From contig CALZJH010000008.1 in the NCBI GenBank assembly GCA_945787845.1, forward strand, positions 73,496 through 137,495: DNA of 64,000 nucleotides, given 5' to 3'. This stretch comes from an uncultured Woeseiaceae bacterium (GTDB lineage: Bacteria > Pseudomonadota > Gammaproteobacteria > Steroidobacterales > Woeseiaceae). Position numbers and translations under genes: made by a program. The notes below the pieces were generated by a model. It was not told where the DNA came from, ran no database searches, and saw only the letters and a list, made by a program, of their open reading frames with translations. Position 1 is the first letter of the stretch, and each line of letters begins with the position of its first letter. Of the stretch, positions 18,946 through 28,750 are shown one piece after another.

Positions 18946-19107
18946 ATGAAAGCCGTATTCAAAAGAACCGCCTGCCGACTCGTCCATTGGGCGGCGCGCG
19001 GGATCATGGTACTGGCCGTAGCGCACAGTCTCATGCTGCAGAACGCGCAGGCCGAGGTGGCGGATTTCGGGACTGACCGGTATCGCGTCGGCGTTGCCAC
19101 TCTATAA
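18946..19107 (+). CDS. Short exported peptide, 53 residues, first gene of the sigma54 operon
   Basis: An open frame from ATG 18946 to TAA 19105-19107 follows GAGAGGAAG about 7 bases upstream, a good ribosome-binding site. The product has a basic N-terminus (KAVFKRTACR), a hydrophobic core (GIMVLAVAHSLML) and an AQA-E cleavage-like site, so it is probably exported. The mature piece would be only about 17 residues (EVADFGTDRYRVGVATL). The next gene begins 13 bases later with AAGGAG overlapping this stop, so it is at least translated into the operon. It could be a real small secreted or membrane peptide, or a leader that tunes translation. I know no family. Confidence 0.6.
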   Translation: MKAVFKRTACRLVHWAARGIMVLAVAHSLMLQNAQAEVADFGTDRYRVGVATL

Positions 19108-19119
19108 GGAGATCGATAG

Positions 19120-19557
19120 ATGAAGCGTCCGCCACTACCTCCGTTCACTCGCGGAACCGCACTCGAAAAAGTCCAGGCTGCAGAAGACGCCTGGAATACG
19201 CGCGACCCGGAGCAGGTTGCCGCCGCCTACAGCGCGGATTCGCAGTGGCGCAATCGCGACGAATTTTTTTCCGGCCGAGACGCCATCGTCGAGTTCCTGA
19301 CGCGCAAATGGTCGCAGGAGCTGCACTACCGACTGCGTAAAGAACTCTGGGCCTACGCCGACAACCGCATTTCAGTGCGCTTCGAGTACGAATGGCAACA
19401 CGCGCGCACGGGGCAGTGGTACCGCACACACGGTAACGAGCATTGGGAGTTCAATGCCGACGGCCACATGCGGTGGCGTGACATGAGCGCCAACGACATA
19501 CCGATCGACGCCGGAGAGCGGCGTATTGGATTACCTGAAACGACACCTGAGAACTAG
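19120..19557 (+). CDS. DUF1348-like NTF2-fold protein
   Basis: A 145-residue cytoplasmic protein with the pattern LPPFTRGTALEKVQAAEDAWN, DSQWRNRDEFFSGRDAIVEFL and HARTGQWYRTHGNEHWEF. These mark the DUF1348 branch of nuclear transport factor 2-like proteins. The function of the family is not established; the cone-shaped fold usually binds a small hydrophobic ligand. AAGGAG precedes the ATG. Second gene of the sigma54-driven operon, 12 bases after the short peptide and 9 bases before the isochorismatase-like gene. Confidence 0.85.
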   Translation: MKRPPLPPFTRGTALEKVQAAEDAWNTRDPEQVAAAYSADSQWRNRDEFFSGRDAIVEFLTRKWSQELHYRLRKELWAYADNRISVRFEYEWQHARTGQWYRTHGNEHWEFNADGHMRWRDMSANDIPIDAGERRIGLPETTPEN

Positions 19558-19566
19558 GAGAAAGAC

Positions 19567-20319
19567 ATGATCAAGAAAACGACAAGCCGACGCGCCATGA
19601 TCGCAACGGCGCTCGCCGTGATGGCGCTCGGTAGCACAGCAATGGCACAGCTGCCGGACCCGGGCATGATCATCGACCCGGAGCGCACGGCGGTCCTGAT
19701 TACCGACCCACAGAACGACTTTCTGCACCCGAAAGGCGTGGCTTGGGGCGTCGTTGGCAAGAGCGTGACCGAGAACAACACGGTCGAGAACATCGAGTCT
19801 CTGTTCAAGGCTGCCAAGAAGAACGACCTGCCTGTGTTCATTTCGCCGCACTACTACTATCCGACCGATCACGGCTGGAAGTTCGAGGGCGCACTCGAAG
19901 CGCTTATGCACACGATCGGTATGTTTGATCGCAAGGGCGCGCTGACGACAGAGGGATTCGAAGGCTCTGGCGCTGATTTTCTTGAGCGGTACAAGCCGTA
20001 CATCAACGATGGTCACACCGTCGTATCCAATCCGCACAAAGTCTACGGACCCGAAACCAACGACCTGGTTCTACAACTCCGCAAGCGGGGCATCGACAAG
20101 GTCATCCTGGGCGGCATGTCGGCGAACCTGTGCACCGAGTCGCACATGCGCGAACTCATCGAGCAGGGCTTCGAAGTTGCCGTCGTATCCGACGCAACCG
20201 CGGCCGCGATCGTCGACGAGGGCGACGGCTACCAATCGGCAATGACCAATTTTCGCTTCATCGCCAACACCGTGTGGACCACCGAGGAAGCCGTCCAGCA
20301 GATCAACGCCGCCGACTAA
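19567..20319 (+). CDS. Exported isochorismatase-like cysteine hydrolase
   Basis: A 250-residue protein of the isochorismatase/nicotinamidase superfamily with the catalytic triad in place: D47 in TDPQNDF, K158 in NPHKVYG and C189 in SANLCTESH. It has an N-terminal export signal ending AMA-Q near residue 27. The signal contains SRRAMIA, which could be a Tat motif (S-R-R-x-hydrophobic), though Sec is not excluded. Most relatives are cytoplasmic, so periplasmic location is unusual. The reaction is likely hydrolysis of an amide, carbamate or enol-ether bond. Its ribosome-binding site is AGGAGA. Third gene in the sigma54 operon. Confidence 0.88.
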   Translation: MIKKTTSRRAMIATALAVMALGSTAMAQLPDPGMIIDPERTAVLITDPQNDFLHPKGVAWGVVGKSVTENNTVENIESLFKAAKKNDLPVFISPHYYYPTDHGWKFEGALEALMHTIGMFDRKGALTTEGFEGSGADFLERYKPYINDGHTVVSNPHKVYGPETNDLVLQLRKRGIDKVILGGMSANLCTESHMRELIEQGFEVAVVSDATAAAIVDEGDGYQSAMTNFRFIANTVWTTEEAVQQINAAD

Positions 20320-20348
20320 GTGGCACTTAGCAAAGGAAGGACACGATC

Positions 20349-20771
20349 ATGAAATTCATCATTCCCAACACCCACTGGTTACTGCGCGTGGCGCTTGCCA
20401 GCGTCATTCTTTTCCATGGCGTGCTCAAGTTCACGAACCTGCAGGGCTTCGCGCAGATGTTGCCGATCTCATACCTCGAGGTTGTCCTGGTCGCATTGGC
20501 TGAAACGGCAGGTGGCCTGCTGATCCTTGCGGGAGGGCTTGGTAACGGCCGGTTTGCCGATCTCGCAACACGGGCCGGCGCCGCGATGAACGTGCCGGTA
20601 CTCGTGGGCGCCATTGCCATCGTGCATTGGGGCCGTTGGAATTTTGTACCGTCAGAGTCCCACCCGATGGGCGGCTTCGAGTTCCAGGCCGTCCTGCTAC
20701 TGATTGCCATTTACTTTCTGGTCACAGGCAACGGCGGCAACGCCAAACCCCTGTCGACGCAAGCAGTCTGA
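20349..20771 (+). CDS. DoxX-like membrane protein
   Basis: A 140-residue protein with four predicted transmembrane segments (about 8-25, 42-65, 78-96 and 114-134). Family-type residues include [34 protein letters not shown] and HWGRW. DoxX proteins are small quinone-pool or redox-linked membrane proteins whose biochemical role varies. AAAGGAAGG lies upstream of the ATG. It sits between two exported hydrolases in the sigma54 operon, which places it next to periplasmic chemistry. Confidence in the family is good; the role is not known. Confidence 0.82.
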   Translation: MKFIIPNTHWLLRVALASVILFHGVLKFTNLQGFAQMLPISYLEVVLVALAETAGGLLILAGGLGNGRFADLATRAGAAMNVPVLVGAIAIVHWGRWNFVPSESHPMGGFEFQAVLLLIAIYFLVTGNGGNAKPLSTQAV

Positions 20772-20782
20772 GGAATAGTCCG

Positions 20783-21829
20783 ATGAAAACACCATTATCC
20801 AAACCTCTTGTCACGATCCTCGCGACCGTCGTGTTCGCCACGGCCTGGTTTTCTACGCCCGCCAGCGCGGAGAACGCACCCGGCGTGGCGTATAAGACCG
20901 TGGAGATCGAAGGCCTCGATATCTTCTATCGCGAAGCTGGCGACCCTGGGCAACCGACCCTGCTGTTACTGCACGGCTTTCCAACGTCGTCGCATATGTT
21001 TCGGGACCTGATTGGCGAGCTGGCCGATGAATATCATCTCGTTGCGCCGGATTATCCGGGCTACGGCTTCAGCTCGATGCCGGCGGTCGAGGAGTTCGAC
21101 TACTCATTCGACAACGTCGCGCGCCTCATCGGCAAGTTTACCGATGAGATTGGTCTCGACCGTTACAGCCTGTATCTCATGGACTACGGTGCGCCGATCG
21201 GTTTCCGACTTGCGACGGCTGAACCGCAGCGCGTGGAAACGCTGATCATCCAGAACGGCAATGCCTACATCGAGGGCATCGACAATGACTTCTGGGAGCC
21301 GATTCGCGAGTACTGGAAGGATCGCGCCGCGATCAACCAGGGTCTGGACAACGACTGGTGGAAGAACGTCAAGGCTGCGTACAAGCAGCCCGAGATGGCC
21401 AACGAAGACGCACTGCGTTTCCTTCTGACCCTCGGGGCGACGAAGTGGCAGTACACCAACGGTGTGCCGAATGTCGATGCCGTGAGCCCGGACACATGGG
21501 ATCACGTCCAGCCGCTGCTTGACCGCCCCGGCAACCAGGAAATCCAGCTGCAGATGTTCTACAGCTACAGGAGTAATCCGCCGCTGTACCCTGCCTGGCA
21601 GGAGTATCTGCGAAAGCATCAGCCCCCAACGCTGATCGTATGGGGCGAGCACGACGAGATCTTTCCCGCAGCCGGCGCGACCCCGTACAAGCGCGACCTC
21701 GAGGACCTCGAGTATCACCTGCTTGACACCGGGCACTTCGCTTTGGAATCCCATGGGCAGGAAATTGCCGACCTGATGCGCGACTTCATGCGCGAGAAGG
21801 TCTTATCAACCCCTGTTGCAGCCCGCTAG
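20783..21829 (+). CDS. Exported alpha/beta hydrolase, haloalkane-dehalogenase/epoxide-hydrolase-like
   Basis: A 348-residue alpha/beta hydrolase with a Sec signal peptide (cleavage ASA-E near 29). Motifs are the oxyanion-hole [13 protein letters not shown], the nucleophile elbow LMD134YGAPIG with Asp instead of Ser, the acid region WGEHDEIF and the base LDTGHFALE. An Asp nucleophile with HGFP is typical of dehalogenases and epoxide hydrolases, so it would form an alkyl-enzyme ester. I start at ATG 20783 after GAGGAA, eleven bases past the DoxX stop. It is the last gene before a strong terminator. The substrate is unknown. Confidence 0.9.
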   Translation: MKTPLSKPLVTILATVVFATAWFSTPASAENAPGVAYKTVEIEGLDIFYREAGDPGQPTLLLLHGFPTSSHMFRDLIGELADEYHLVAPDYPGYGFSSMPAVEEFDYSFDNVARLIGKFTDEIGLDRYSLYLMDYGAPIGFRLATAEPQRVETLIIQNGNAYIEGIDNDFWEPIREYWKDRAAINQGLDNDWWKNVKAAYKQPEMANEDALRFLLTLGATKWQYTNGVPNVDAVSPDTWDHVQPLLDRPGNQEIQLQMFYSYRSNPPLYPAWQEYLRKHQPPTLIVWGEHDEIFPAAGATPYKRDLEDLEYHLLDTGHFALESHGQEIADLMRDFMREKVLSTPVAAR

Positions 21830-21839
21830 GCTGCGTTTT

Positions 21840-21875
21840 AGCGGCCGTCCTGTGAGGGCGGCCGCTGCTTTTTTT
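21840..21875 (+). terminator. Rho-independent terminator of the sigma54 operon
   Basis: AGCGGCCG and CGGCCGCT form a perfect 8-bp stem with an 11-base loop, followed by GC and seven T. It lies 10 bases after the hydrolase stop, closing the operon that starts at 18946. Confidence 0.85.
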
Positions 21876-21887
21876 CGAGGAACGGGC

Positions 21888-22463
21888 ATGTCACACCGAT
21901 TCGCAGACACCTTGTTTACACCCGCCGTTAAGGCCGTGCAGGAAGCGTATGGCTCGCGCGATCACAATGAGCGCTTTGCCGGCATCGCCGGGCCGAATGA
22001 CAGGCTGACTGCTCGCGAAATCGAGTTCATCAAACAGCGCGATACGTTCTACCTGGCAACGGTCAATGAGGACGGCTGGCCCTACGTGCAGCACCGCGGC
22101 GGACCGCGCGGATTCCTGCGGGTGCTGAGTCCGACGCAGCTCGGTTATGCGGATTTTCGAGGCAACACGCAGCTCATCAGTGTGGGCAATGTGACGAACA
22201 ACGACCGCACATCACTAATCCTGATGGACTACCCGAACCGGCGCCGCCTGAAAGTCCTGGGGCACATGCAGGTGCGCGACATTAGCGATGTGTCCGACAA
22301 GGAGCGAGCGGTCGTCGAGCCCGGCAACTACCGGGCGCTCGTCGAGCGCGTTGTCCTGATTGACGTCGTCGCGTTCGACTGGAACTGCCCGCAACACATT
22401 AGTAAGCGGTACACCGCCGACGAGTGGGCCGCAATCAAGGAAACCAGAAATGAAACATCTTGA
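21888..22463 (+). CDS. Pyridoxamine-5'-phosphate-oxidase-like flavin-binding protein
   Basis: A 191-residue split-barrel FMN-binding protein. Typical elements are FYLATVNEDGWPYVQHRGGPRGFLRVL, YADFRGNTQLISVGNV and LMDYPNRRRLKVLGHMQV. Related proteins are annotated as PNPOx-like or flavin reductases; true pyridoxamine oxidase activity is unlikely without its substrate loop. The ATG at 21888 has GAGGAA upstream and follows the terminator of the previous operon. Its stop overlaps the next gene by 14 bases, so the pair is coupled. The partner is an FAD disulfide reductase, which suggests a redox pair. Confidence 0.85.
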   Translation: MSHRFADTLFTPAVKAVQEAYGSRDHNERFAGIAGPNDRLTAREIEFIKQRDTFYLATVNEDGWPYVQHRGGPRGFLRVLSPTQLGYADFRGNTQLISVGNVTNNDRTSLILMDYPNRRRLKVLGHMQVRDISDVSDKERAVVEPGNYRALVERVVLIDVVAFDWNCPQHISKRYTADEWAAIKETRNETS

Positions 22464-23838
22464 AGTAGACGTCGCCGTGATCGGCGCCGGATCCGCAGGA
22501 TTGCGCGCCTTCCGGACGGCAAGCGAATGGACCGACAGGGCCGTGCTGATTGAGGGCGGGCCCCATGGCACAACCTGCGCGCGCGTTGGTTGCATGCCGA
22601 GCAAGCTGCTGATCGCGGCGGCGGAGTCCGCTCACGCCGTGCAGCAGGCACCGGAGTTTGGGATCAAGGTACACGGGAGTCACATCGACGGCGCCGCCGT
22701 CATGCAGCGCGTGCGTAGTGAGCGCGATCGCTTTGTGGGCTTTGTTGTCGGCGGCGTTGACGATATTCCGCCGGAGAAGCGCCTCTCGGGGCACGCGAAG
22801 TTCGTCGATGACCATCGGCTCGACGTCGGTGGACACACACGCGTGGCCGCCGACCGAATCGTAATCGCCACGGGCTCGTCGCCGGTTATTCCGCCTTTCC
22901 TGCAAGCGCTCGGCGATCGGTTGGTCGTCAACGACGACATCTTCGACTGGCAGGATCTGCCGCGCTCCGTGGCAGTATTCGGTCCGGGCATCATTGGCCT
23001 CGAACTCGGCCAGGCCATGAAGCGCCTCGGCGTCGACGTCATCATGTTCGGACGTGGTGGCCCCGTCGGTCCGCTAACGGACCCCGAGGTGCTTGCGGCC
23101 GCCGGCGCCCTTTTCGGCAGCGAGTTCTACCTCGATGCCGATGCAGATGTTGAGGGCGTCGAGCGTACGGCGAGCGGCGTACGCCTCAAGTACGTCGGGC
23201 GCGATGGCGTTGTCACCAGTAGGGAGGTGGACTATGTCATCGCGACGACCGGCCGACAGCCGAATGTAAGCGGACTTGAGCTCAACAATACGAACCTGCC
23301 ACTCGACGCGGCCGGCTTGCCGACCTTTGACCCGGCGACGCTGCGTGTCGGTGAGAGCCATGTCTTTATTGCCGGCGATGTCAGCAATTTTCGTCCAGTG
23401 CTGCACGAGGTCGCAGACGAGGGGACCATAGCGGGCACCAACGCCGGTAGATACCCCGACGTGCGACCCGGGCAACGATCGTCACCCCTGAGTATCGTGT
23501 TCACCGACCCACAGATGGCAATGGTTGGCAGTTCCTACGCGGATCTCCGGCCGAGCGAAGTTGTCGTTGGGGAGGTCTCGTTCGCTGACCAGGGCCGTAG
23601 CCGCGTGATGCTCAAGAACGCAGGGGTCTTGCGGATTTACGCCGACAAATTTTCGGGTCGGTTTCTGGGTGCCGAAATGCTCGGTCCGCGAGCGGAGCAT
23701 ATCGGGCACCTGCTGGCCTGGTCACACCAGTCCGGGCTGACTATTGCACAGATGCTGAAAATGCCGTTCTATCATCCGGTCATTGAAGAGGGGTTGCAGA
23801 CGGCATTGCGAGACGCGCAGGCGCAGCAACGACGCTGA
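22450..23838 (+). CDS. Dihydrolipoamide dehydrogenase-like FAD disulfide oxidoreductase
   Basis: A 462-residue protein of the class I pyridine nucleotide-disulfide oxidoreductases. It has VIGAGSAGLRA for FAD, the active disulfide TTC43ARVGC48MPSK, an NAD-binding FGPGIIGLELGQ, the FAD segment FIAGDVSN and a C-terminal YHPVIEEGL that keeps the catalytic His and Glu. It differs from pyruvate-dehydrogenase E3 enzymes and is not near any 2-oxoacid dehydrogenase genes. It is the kind often called 'dihydrolipoyl dehydrogenase' in annotation without evidence. It overlaps the PNPOx-like gene by 14 bases. Confidence 0.88.
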   Translation: MKHLEVDVAVIGAGSAGLRAFRTASEWTDRAVLIEGGPHGTTCARVGCMPSKLLIAAAESAHAVQQAPEFGIKVHGSHIDGAAVMQRVRSERDRFVGFVVGGVDDIPPEKRLSGHAKFVDDHRLDVGGHTRVAADRIVIATGSSPVIPPFLQALGDRLVVNDDIFDWQDLPRSVAVFGPGIIGLELGQAMKRLGVDVIMFGRGGPVGPLTDPEVLAAAGALFGSEFYLDADADVEGVERTASGVRLKYVGRDGVVTSREVDYVIATTGRQPNVSGLELNNTNLPLDAAGLPTFDPATLRVGESHVFIAGDVSNFRPVLHEVADEGTIAGTNAGRYPDVRPGQRSSPLSIVFTDPQMAMVGSSYADLRPSEVVVGEVSFADQGRSRVMLKNAGVLRIYADKFSGRFLGAEMLGPRAEHIGHLLAWSHQSGLTIAQMLKMPFYHPVIEEGLQTALRDAQAQQRR

Positions 23839-24010
23839 GACCTGGCTCCCGGTGAGCGCCGTTCTCCAGCGGTGCGAACGGCTGGCTTCGGGGTATACTC
23901 GATGGCCCGTAATCACCCAGAGTGGACGGTCGCGAATTGCATCGAAAGACGCGTATGGACCGAGAGAAGAGAGTAATTCACAAAAGGGAAAGAAAACTGG
24001 ATCAGTACGA

Positions 24011-25060
24011 ATGACTGCTGTTGGCCGATTCCGGCCGCTACTAGTGCTGATCGCACTGGTTTTTCTCCTGTCCGGTTGCGTCAATAACGACGCAATCGAT
24101 CCCGGTAGTTCAGAGGGTCTGCACCAGTCAGTTTCGTCCGACGTCCGGGTCATGTCCTGGAACGTGAAGATGAGTTCAATCTTGCCCCCCAACGGGGTTC
24201 GTCACGAAAGCTTCGCCCGTATCGCGCGAGCGATTGATCCTGATGTAATAGCGCTCCAGGAAGTGATGTGGCCGGATCTGGCGGCACAGCTTTCCCGACT
24301 TATGAACGCCTATATACCGCTGGAAGACGGCCGATCATGGTACGTTCATACCGTCTCCGACAACGTATTGATAAGCAGGTACCCGATGCGGTGGCAAGGT
24401 GGGAAACTGGCTACACCATACCCGCTTCCCCAGTTAGGGCTGCCGAATTTTCACCATGGATTCGCGGCGGCTCTCCTGGAACTACCGGACGGCGCCGAGC
24501 TGCTTGTCGTTGGGATGCATAACAAGAGTGGAGCCGGCCACAACGACGTTCGGCTGCGTCAGAATCATGCAGACGCCATCGTGCGCTGGATGCGCGATTT
24601 ACGCGCTTCGGCGCAGGAGAACTCGATCGTCGACTACACGCCAATCGTCATTCTGGGCGACATGAACGCAGTACCGAATGCGTCGATGGCCCCGCTCGAG
24701 ACACTGATGAGTGGAGATATTGCTGACGAAGAGACCTTCGGGCCTGATTTCGTTATTGACTGGGATGGAACCGACATTACCGATGTCAGGCCCAGTCACA
24801 ACGCGCTGGGTCGGGAATATTACACCTGGCGCAACGACGATCTGCCATTTGCACCGAGTGCGTTGGACCGCATTCTCTACACAGACAGCGTGCTGTCAGT
24901 TCGGAATCGCTTCGTGCTAAACACGATGACACTGTCGCCCGACGATCTGGCAGACCTCGGATTACAGAAGTCTGATGCGCTTTATGACGGAGATCCGAAC
25001 TACTACGACCATTTACCCCTGGTCGCTGACTTTGAAATCATTTCCCCGCCATCGGAATAG
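24011..25060 (+). CDS. Endonuclease/exonuclease/phosphatase-fold lipoprotein
   Basis: A 349-residue protein starting with a lipoprotein signal (VLIALVFLLSGC; Cys about 21), so it should be anchored to a membrane facing the periplasm. The EEP domain follows: VMSWNVKMSS, DVIALQEVMWPDL, MHNKSGAG, IVILGDMNAVP and a terminal YYDHLPLVADF. These metal-binding and catalytic residues suit a phosphodiesterase or sphingomyelinase-like enzyme more than a DNA repair nuclease. The ATG at 24011 is chosen because the long in-frame extension upstream overlaps the previous gene. Substrate unknown. Confidence 0.85.
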   Translation: MTAVGRFRPLLVLIALVFLLSGCVNNDAIDPGSSEGLHQSVSSDVRVMSWNVKMSSILPPNGVRHESFARIARAIDPDVIALQEVMWPDLAAQLSRLMNAYIPLEDGRSWYVHTVSDNVLISRYPMRWQGGKLATPYPLPQLGLPNFHHGFAAALLELPDGAELLVVGMHNKSGAGHNDVRLRQNHADAIVRWMRDLRASAQENSIVDYTPIVILGDMNAVPNASMAPLETLMSGDIADEETFGPDFVIDWDGTDITDVRPSHNALGREYYTWRNDDLPFAPSALDRILYTDSVLSVRNRFVLNTMTLSPDDLADLGLQKSDALYDGDPNYYDHLPLVADFEIISPPSE

Positions 25061-25080
25061 CCTCGGTGACTAAGGCAGTT

Positions 25081-25108
25081 GGAGCAGCCGGCGATGGCCG
25101 GCTGCTCC
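25081..25108. terminator. Perfect 12-bp hairpin between convergent genes
   Basis: GGAGCAGCCGGC, GATG, GCCGGCTGCTCC form a perfect 12-bp stem with a 4-base loop. It sits 20 bases past the EEP lipoprotein stop and 24 bases before the end of the opposing gene. It has no long T-run on either side, so it may be a bidirectional transcript-end stabiliser rather than a standard intrinsic terminator. Confidence 0.55.
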
Positions 25109-25131
25109 AGTGCCATCAGCTGTTGTCAGTC

Positions 25132-25917
25132 CTATTCGTCGGACGGCGTCGAAAGACTCGGTTCGTGCCGCCAGATCGTAACGTTTACCGCCGAGAACCC
25201 TGAGAGCCAGTTTTGGAAAACCTCAGCGGCGGCTTCTTCAGAGCCCAGTTGCTCGGTAAACCACGCACCGAACTCCTCGCCGGTTGGCGCCATGTCGGCA
25301 TAATTGGCGTTCGGGAACACGATCGCCTGCGCCGGCTCACCGCCGGTACGGTCTATCCACAGCCACTCATAGCCCTTCTCAGCCCAGCCGTCGTTAAGTG
25401 CCACCTGGCTCATCTTCTTGCGCGCCTGGTTTGATGCATAACCGCCGCCTGGCCGCCACTTGCGTACGACCTCCGTAAACAAGGGCCCCTCGGTTGACTC
25501 ATTCTCGGGCCAATGGCTGTTCTCCCGGTCATACGAATCGATGTAATGATGAAAGTGATCCACGAGCGAATCGACGTTCTCGTTGAACGCTGCGCTTATT
25601 TCACTGAAATCAGTGCTGAGATAGGCATCGTGATCCGCGTAGCTCATGGGTTCGCTGCGATACATGATGAGTCCCGGATGATGGCCGACTTCGGCGCGAT
25701 AGGCATGCCACGTACGCGGCTCACCCATTTCCTTGCGGGCCGCGATATGTTCGCTCATCGCGTCATCAAACTCGTCTTCCATACCGCGCTTGATTGCAAA
25801 GACCCAAACATCGCTGATTGCGCCCGGCTCTTCCTCGTGTCCATCGGCGAATGCATTAAATGTAAACAGCAGCGCCACAAGACCGGCGAGAGCGCCGGTC
25901 AGTCTTGTTTTACTCAT
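25132..25917 (-). CDS. Exported hypothetical protein, 261 residues
   Basis: It begins with a signal peptide (MSKTRLTGALAGLVALLFTFNAFA-D, cleavage near 24). The mature part has a first region around DVWVFAIKRGMEDEFDDAM, TWHAYRAEVGHHPGLIMYRS, which looks like a ferredoxin-like dimeric alpha+beta barrel (antibiotic-biosynthesis-monooxygenase-like). A second similar part near WLWIDRTGGEPAQAIVFPNANYADM may repeat it. I infer a tandem pair of such barrels, which is not confirmed. The start at 25917 has AAGGGGAAG upstream, so the longer frame to 26079 is not used. It is divergent from the phytochelatin-synthase-like gene. No function assigned. Confidence 0.7.
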   Translation of the reverse strand: MSKTRLTGALAGLVALLFTFNAFADGHEEEPGAISDVWVFAIKRGMEDEFDDAMSEHIAARKEMGEPRTWHAYRAEVGHHPGLIMYRSEPMSYADHDAYLSTDFSEISAAFNENVDSLVDHFHHYIDSYDRENSHWPENESTEGPLFTEVVRKWRPGGGYASNQARKKMSQVALNDGWAEKGYEWLWIDRTGGEPAQAIVFPNANYADMAPTGEEFGAWFTEQLGSEEAAAEVFQNWLSGFSAVNVTIWRHEPSLSTPSDE

Positions 25918-26063
25918 CTTCTTCCCCTTGCAGATGGTTGTTATTCGCGGCCCCTCGTGGAGCCGTTCTTGTACTGCTTCAACCAGTATAGGAAAATTTC
26001 CGAGGCCCGTCAGGTTTCGTGGCGGCTTCAGGCTCAGGCTAGACAACGGCATTCGAGACAAGT

Positions 26064-26789
26064 GTGCTACTTCCAACAACGCTGAAGAAAGTCCTCAAGA
26101 CCCTTGCCGTCCTGGTTGTCGTGCTCGCAGTTGTTCTCGTGGGTTCAGTCTGGTGGAAGCTGCAGCCGAAAGAAGACCCACAAGCGTTGCCGGCCGACCT
26201 CGTCTCATTGTTCGACGAAGCAGGCCTGCGCCTGCTGGCGGATGCCGATGCGCGCACGGATTACGGGTTGCTGCGCGCCAACTACGAAAGCCAGGCGCTG
26301 CGCAGCTATTGCGGTGTGGCGAGCAGCGTAACGGTATTGTCCGCACTGGGGCGGGAGGTTGACCAGGCTTCGTTCTTTACGTCGAAAGCAAGCGAAGTGC
26401 GCCCGCGCCGCAAGGTCATGCTGGGGGGCATGTCCTTGCCGGACCTTGCGGGACTGCTTCGTGCGCACGGCGCCAATGTTGCCCTGCAGCATGCGTCGCT
26501 GAGTGACGTCGAGCAGTTTCGGGAAACCCTGGTCCGCAATCTGTCGACAGAGGGCGACTTCCTGCTCGTCAACTACCAGCGGCAAGTCCTGGGCCAGAAC
26601 AAGGTGGGCCATATCTCGCCGGTCGCGGCCTACGATCGCGAGACCGACACGGTGTTGATCATGGATACGGCGTCTTACAGCTATCCGCCGACCTGGGTGC
26701 CCGTCGAGAGTTTGTTCGAGGCGATGGCAACGCTGGATCGGTCCAGCGGCAAGTCACGCGGTTATGTCGAGGTATCGTTGGCCGACTAG
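26064..26789 (+). CDS. Phytochelatin synthase-like cysteine peptidase with N-terminal membrane anchor
   Basis: A 241-residue protein with a transmembrane segment at about 12-31 and a papain-like PCS domain. The catalytic Cys is in QALRSYC83GVASSVTVLSAL, the His in KVGH183ISPVAAYD and the Asp in D201TASYSY. Plant PCS makes metal-binding phytochelatins from glutathione; bacterial single-domain forms mostly remove glycine from glutathione or its conjugates to give gamma-Glu-Cys. The short length (no C-terminal domain) suits the second activity. The anchor would put the domain in the periplasm. The start codon GTG is uncertain. It overlaps no neighbour and is convergent with aroE, 2 bases apart. 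Confidence 0.85.
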   Translation: MLLPTTLKKVLKTLAVLVVVLAVVLVGSVWWKLQPKEDPQALPADLVSLFDEAGLRLLADADARTDYGLLRANYESQALRSYCGVASSVTVLSALGREVDQASFFTSKASEVRPRRKVMLGGMSLPDLAGLLRAHGANVALQHASLSDVEQFRETLVRNLSTEGDFLLVNYQRQVLGQNKVGHISPVAAYDRETDTVLIMDTASYSYPPTWVPVESLFEAMATLDRSSGKSRGYVEVSLAD

Positions 26790-26791
26790 CG

Positions 26792-28692
<1,901 letters not shown>

Positions 28693-28750
28693 TTAAGCGC
28701 CTTTTTGTGTCCTGGTCGTAATAAATCTCAGCAGGAGTGGGTCATCTCGA

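Noticed and set aside
20349..20771. The DoxX gene as the HvfD-type partner of the EGSCG peptide
   Set aside because: It lies about 9 kb away in another operon, behind a sigma54 promoter and with different neighbours. Nothing in the sequence links the two.
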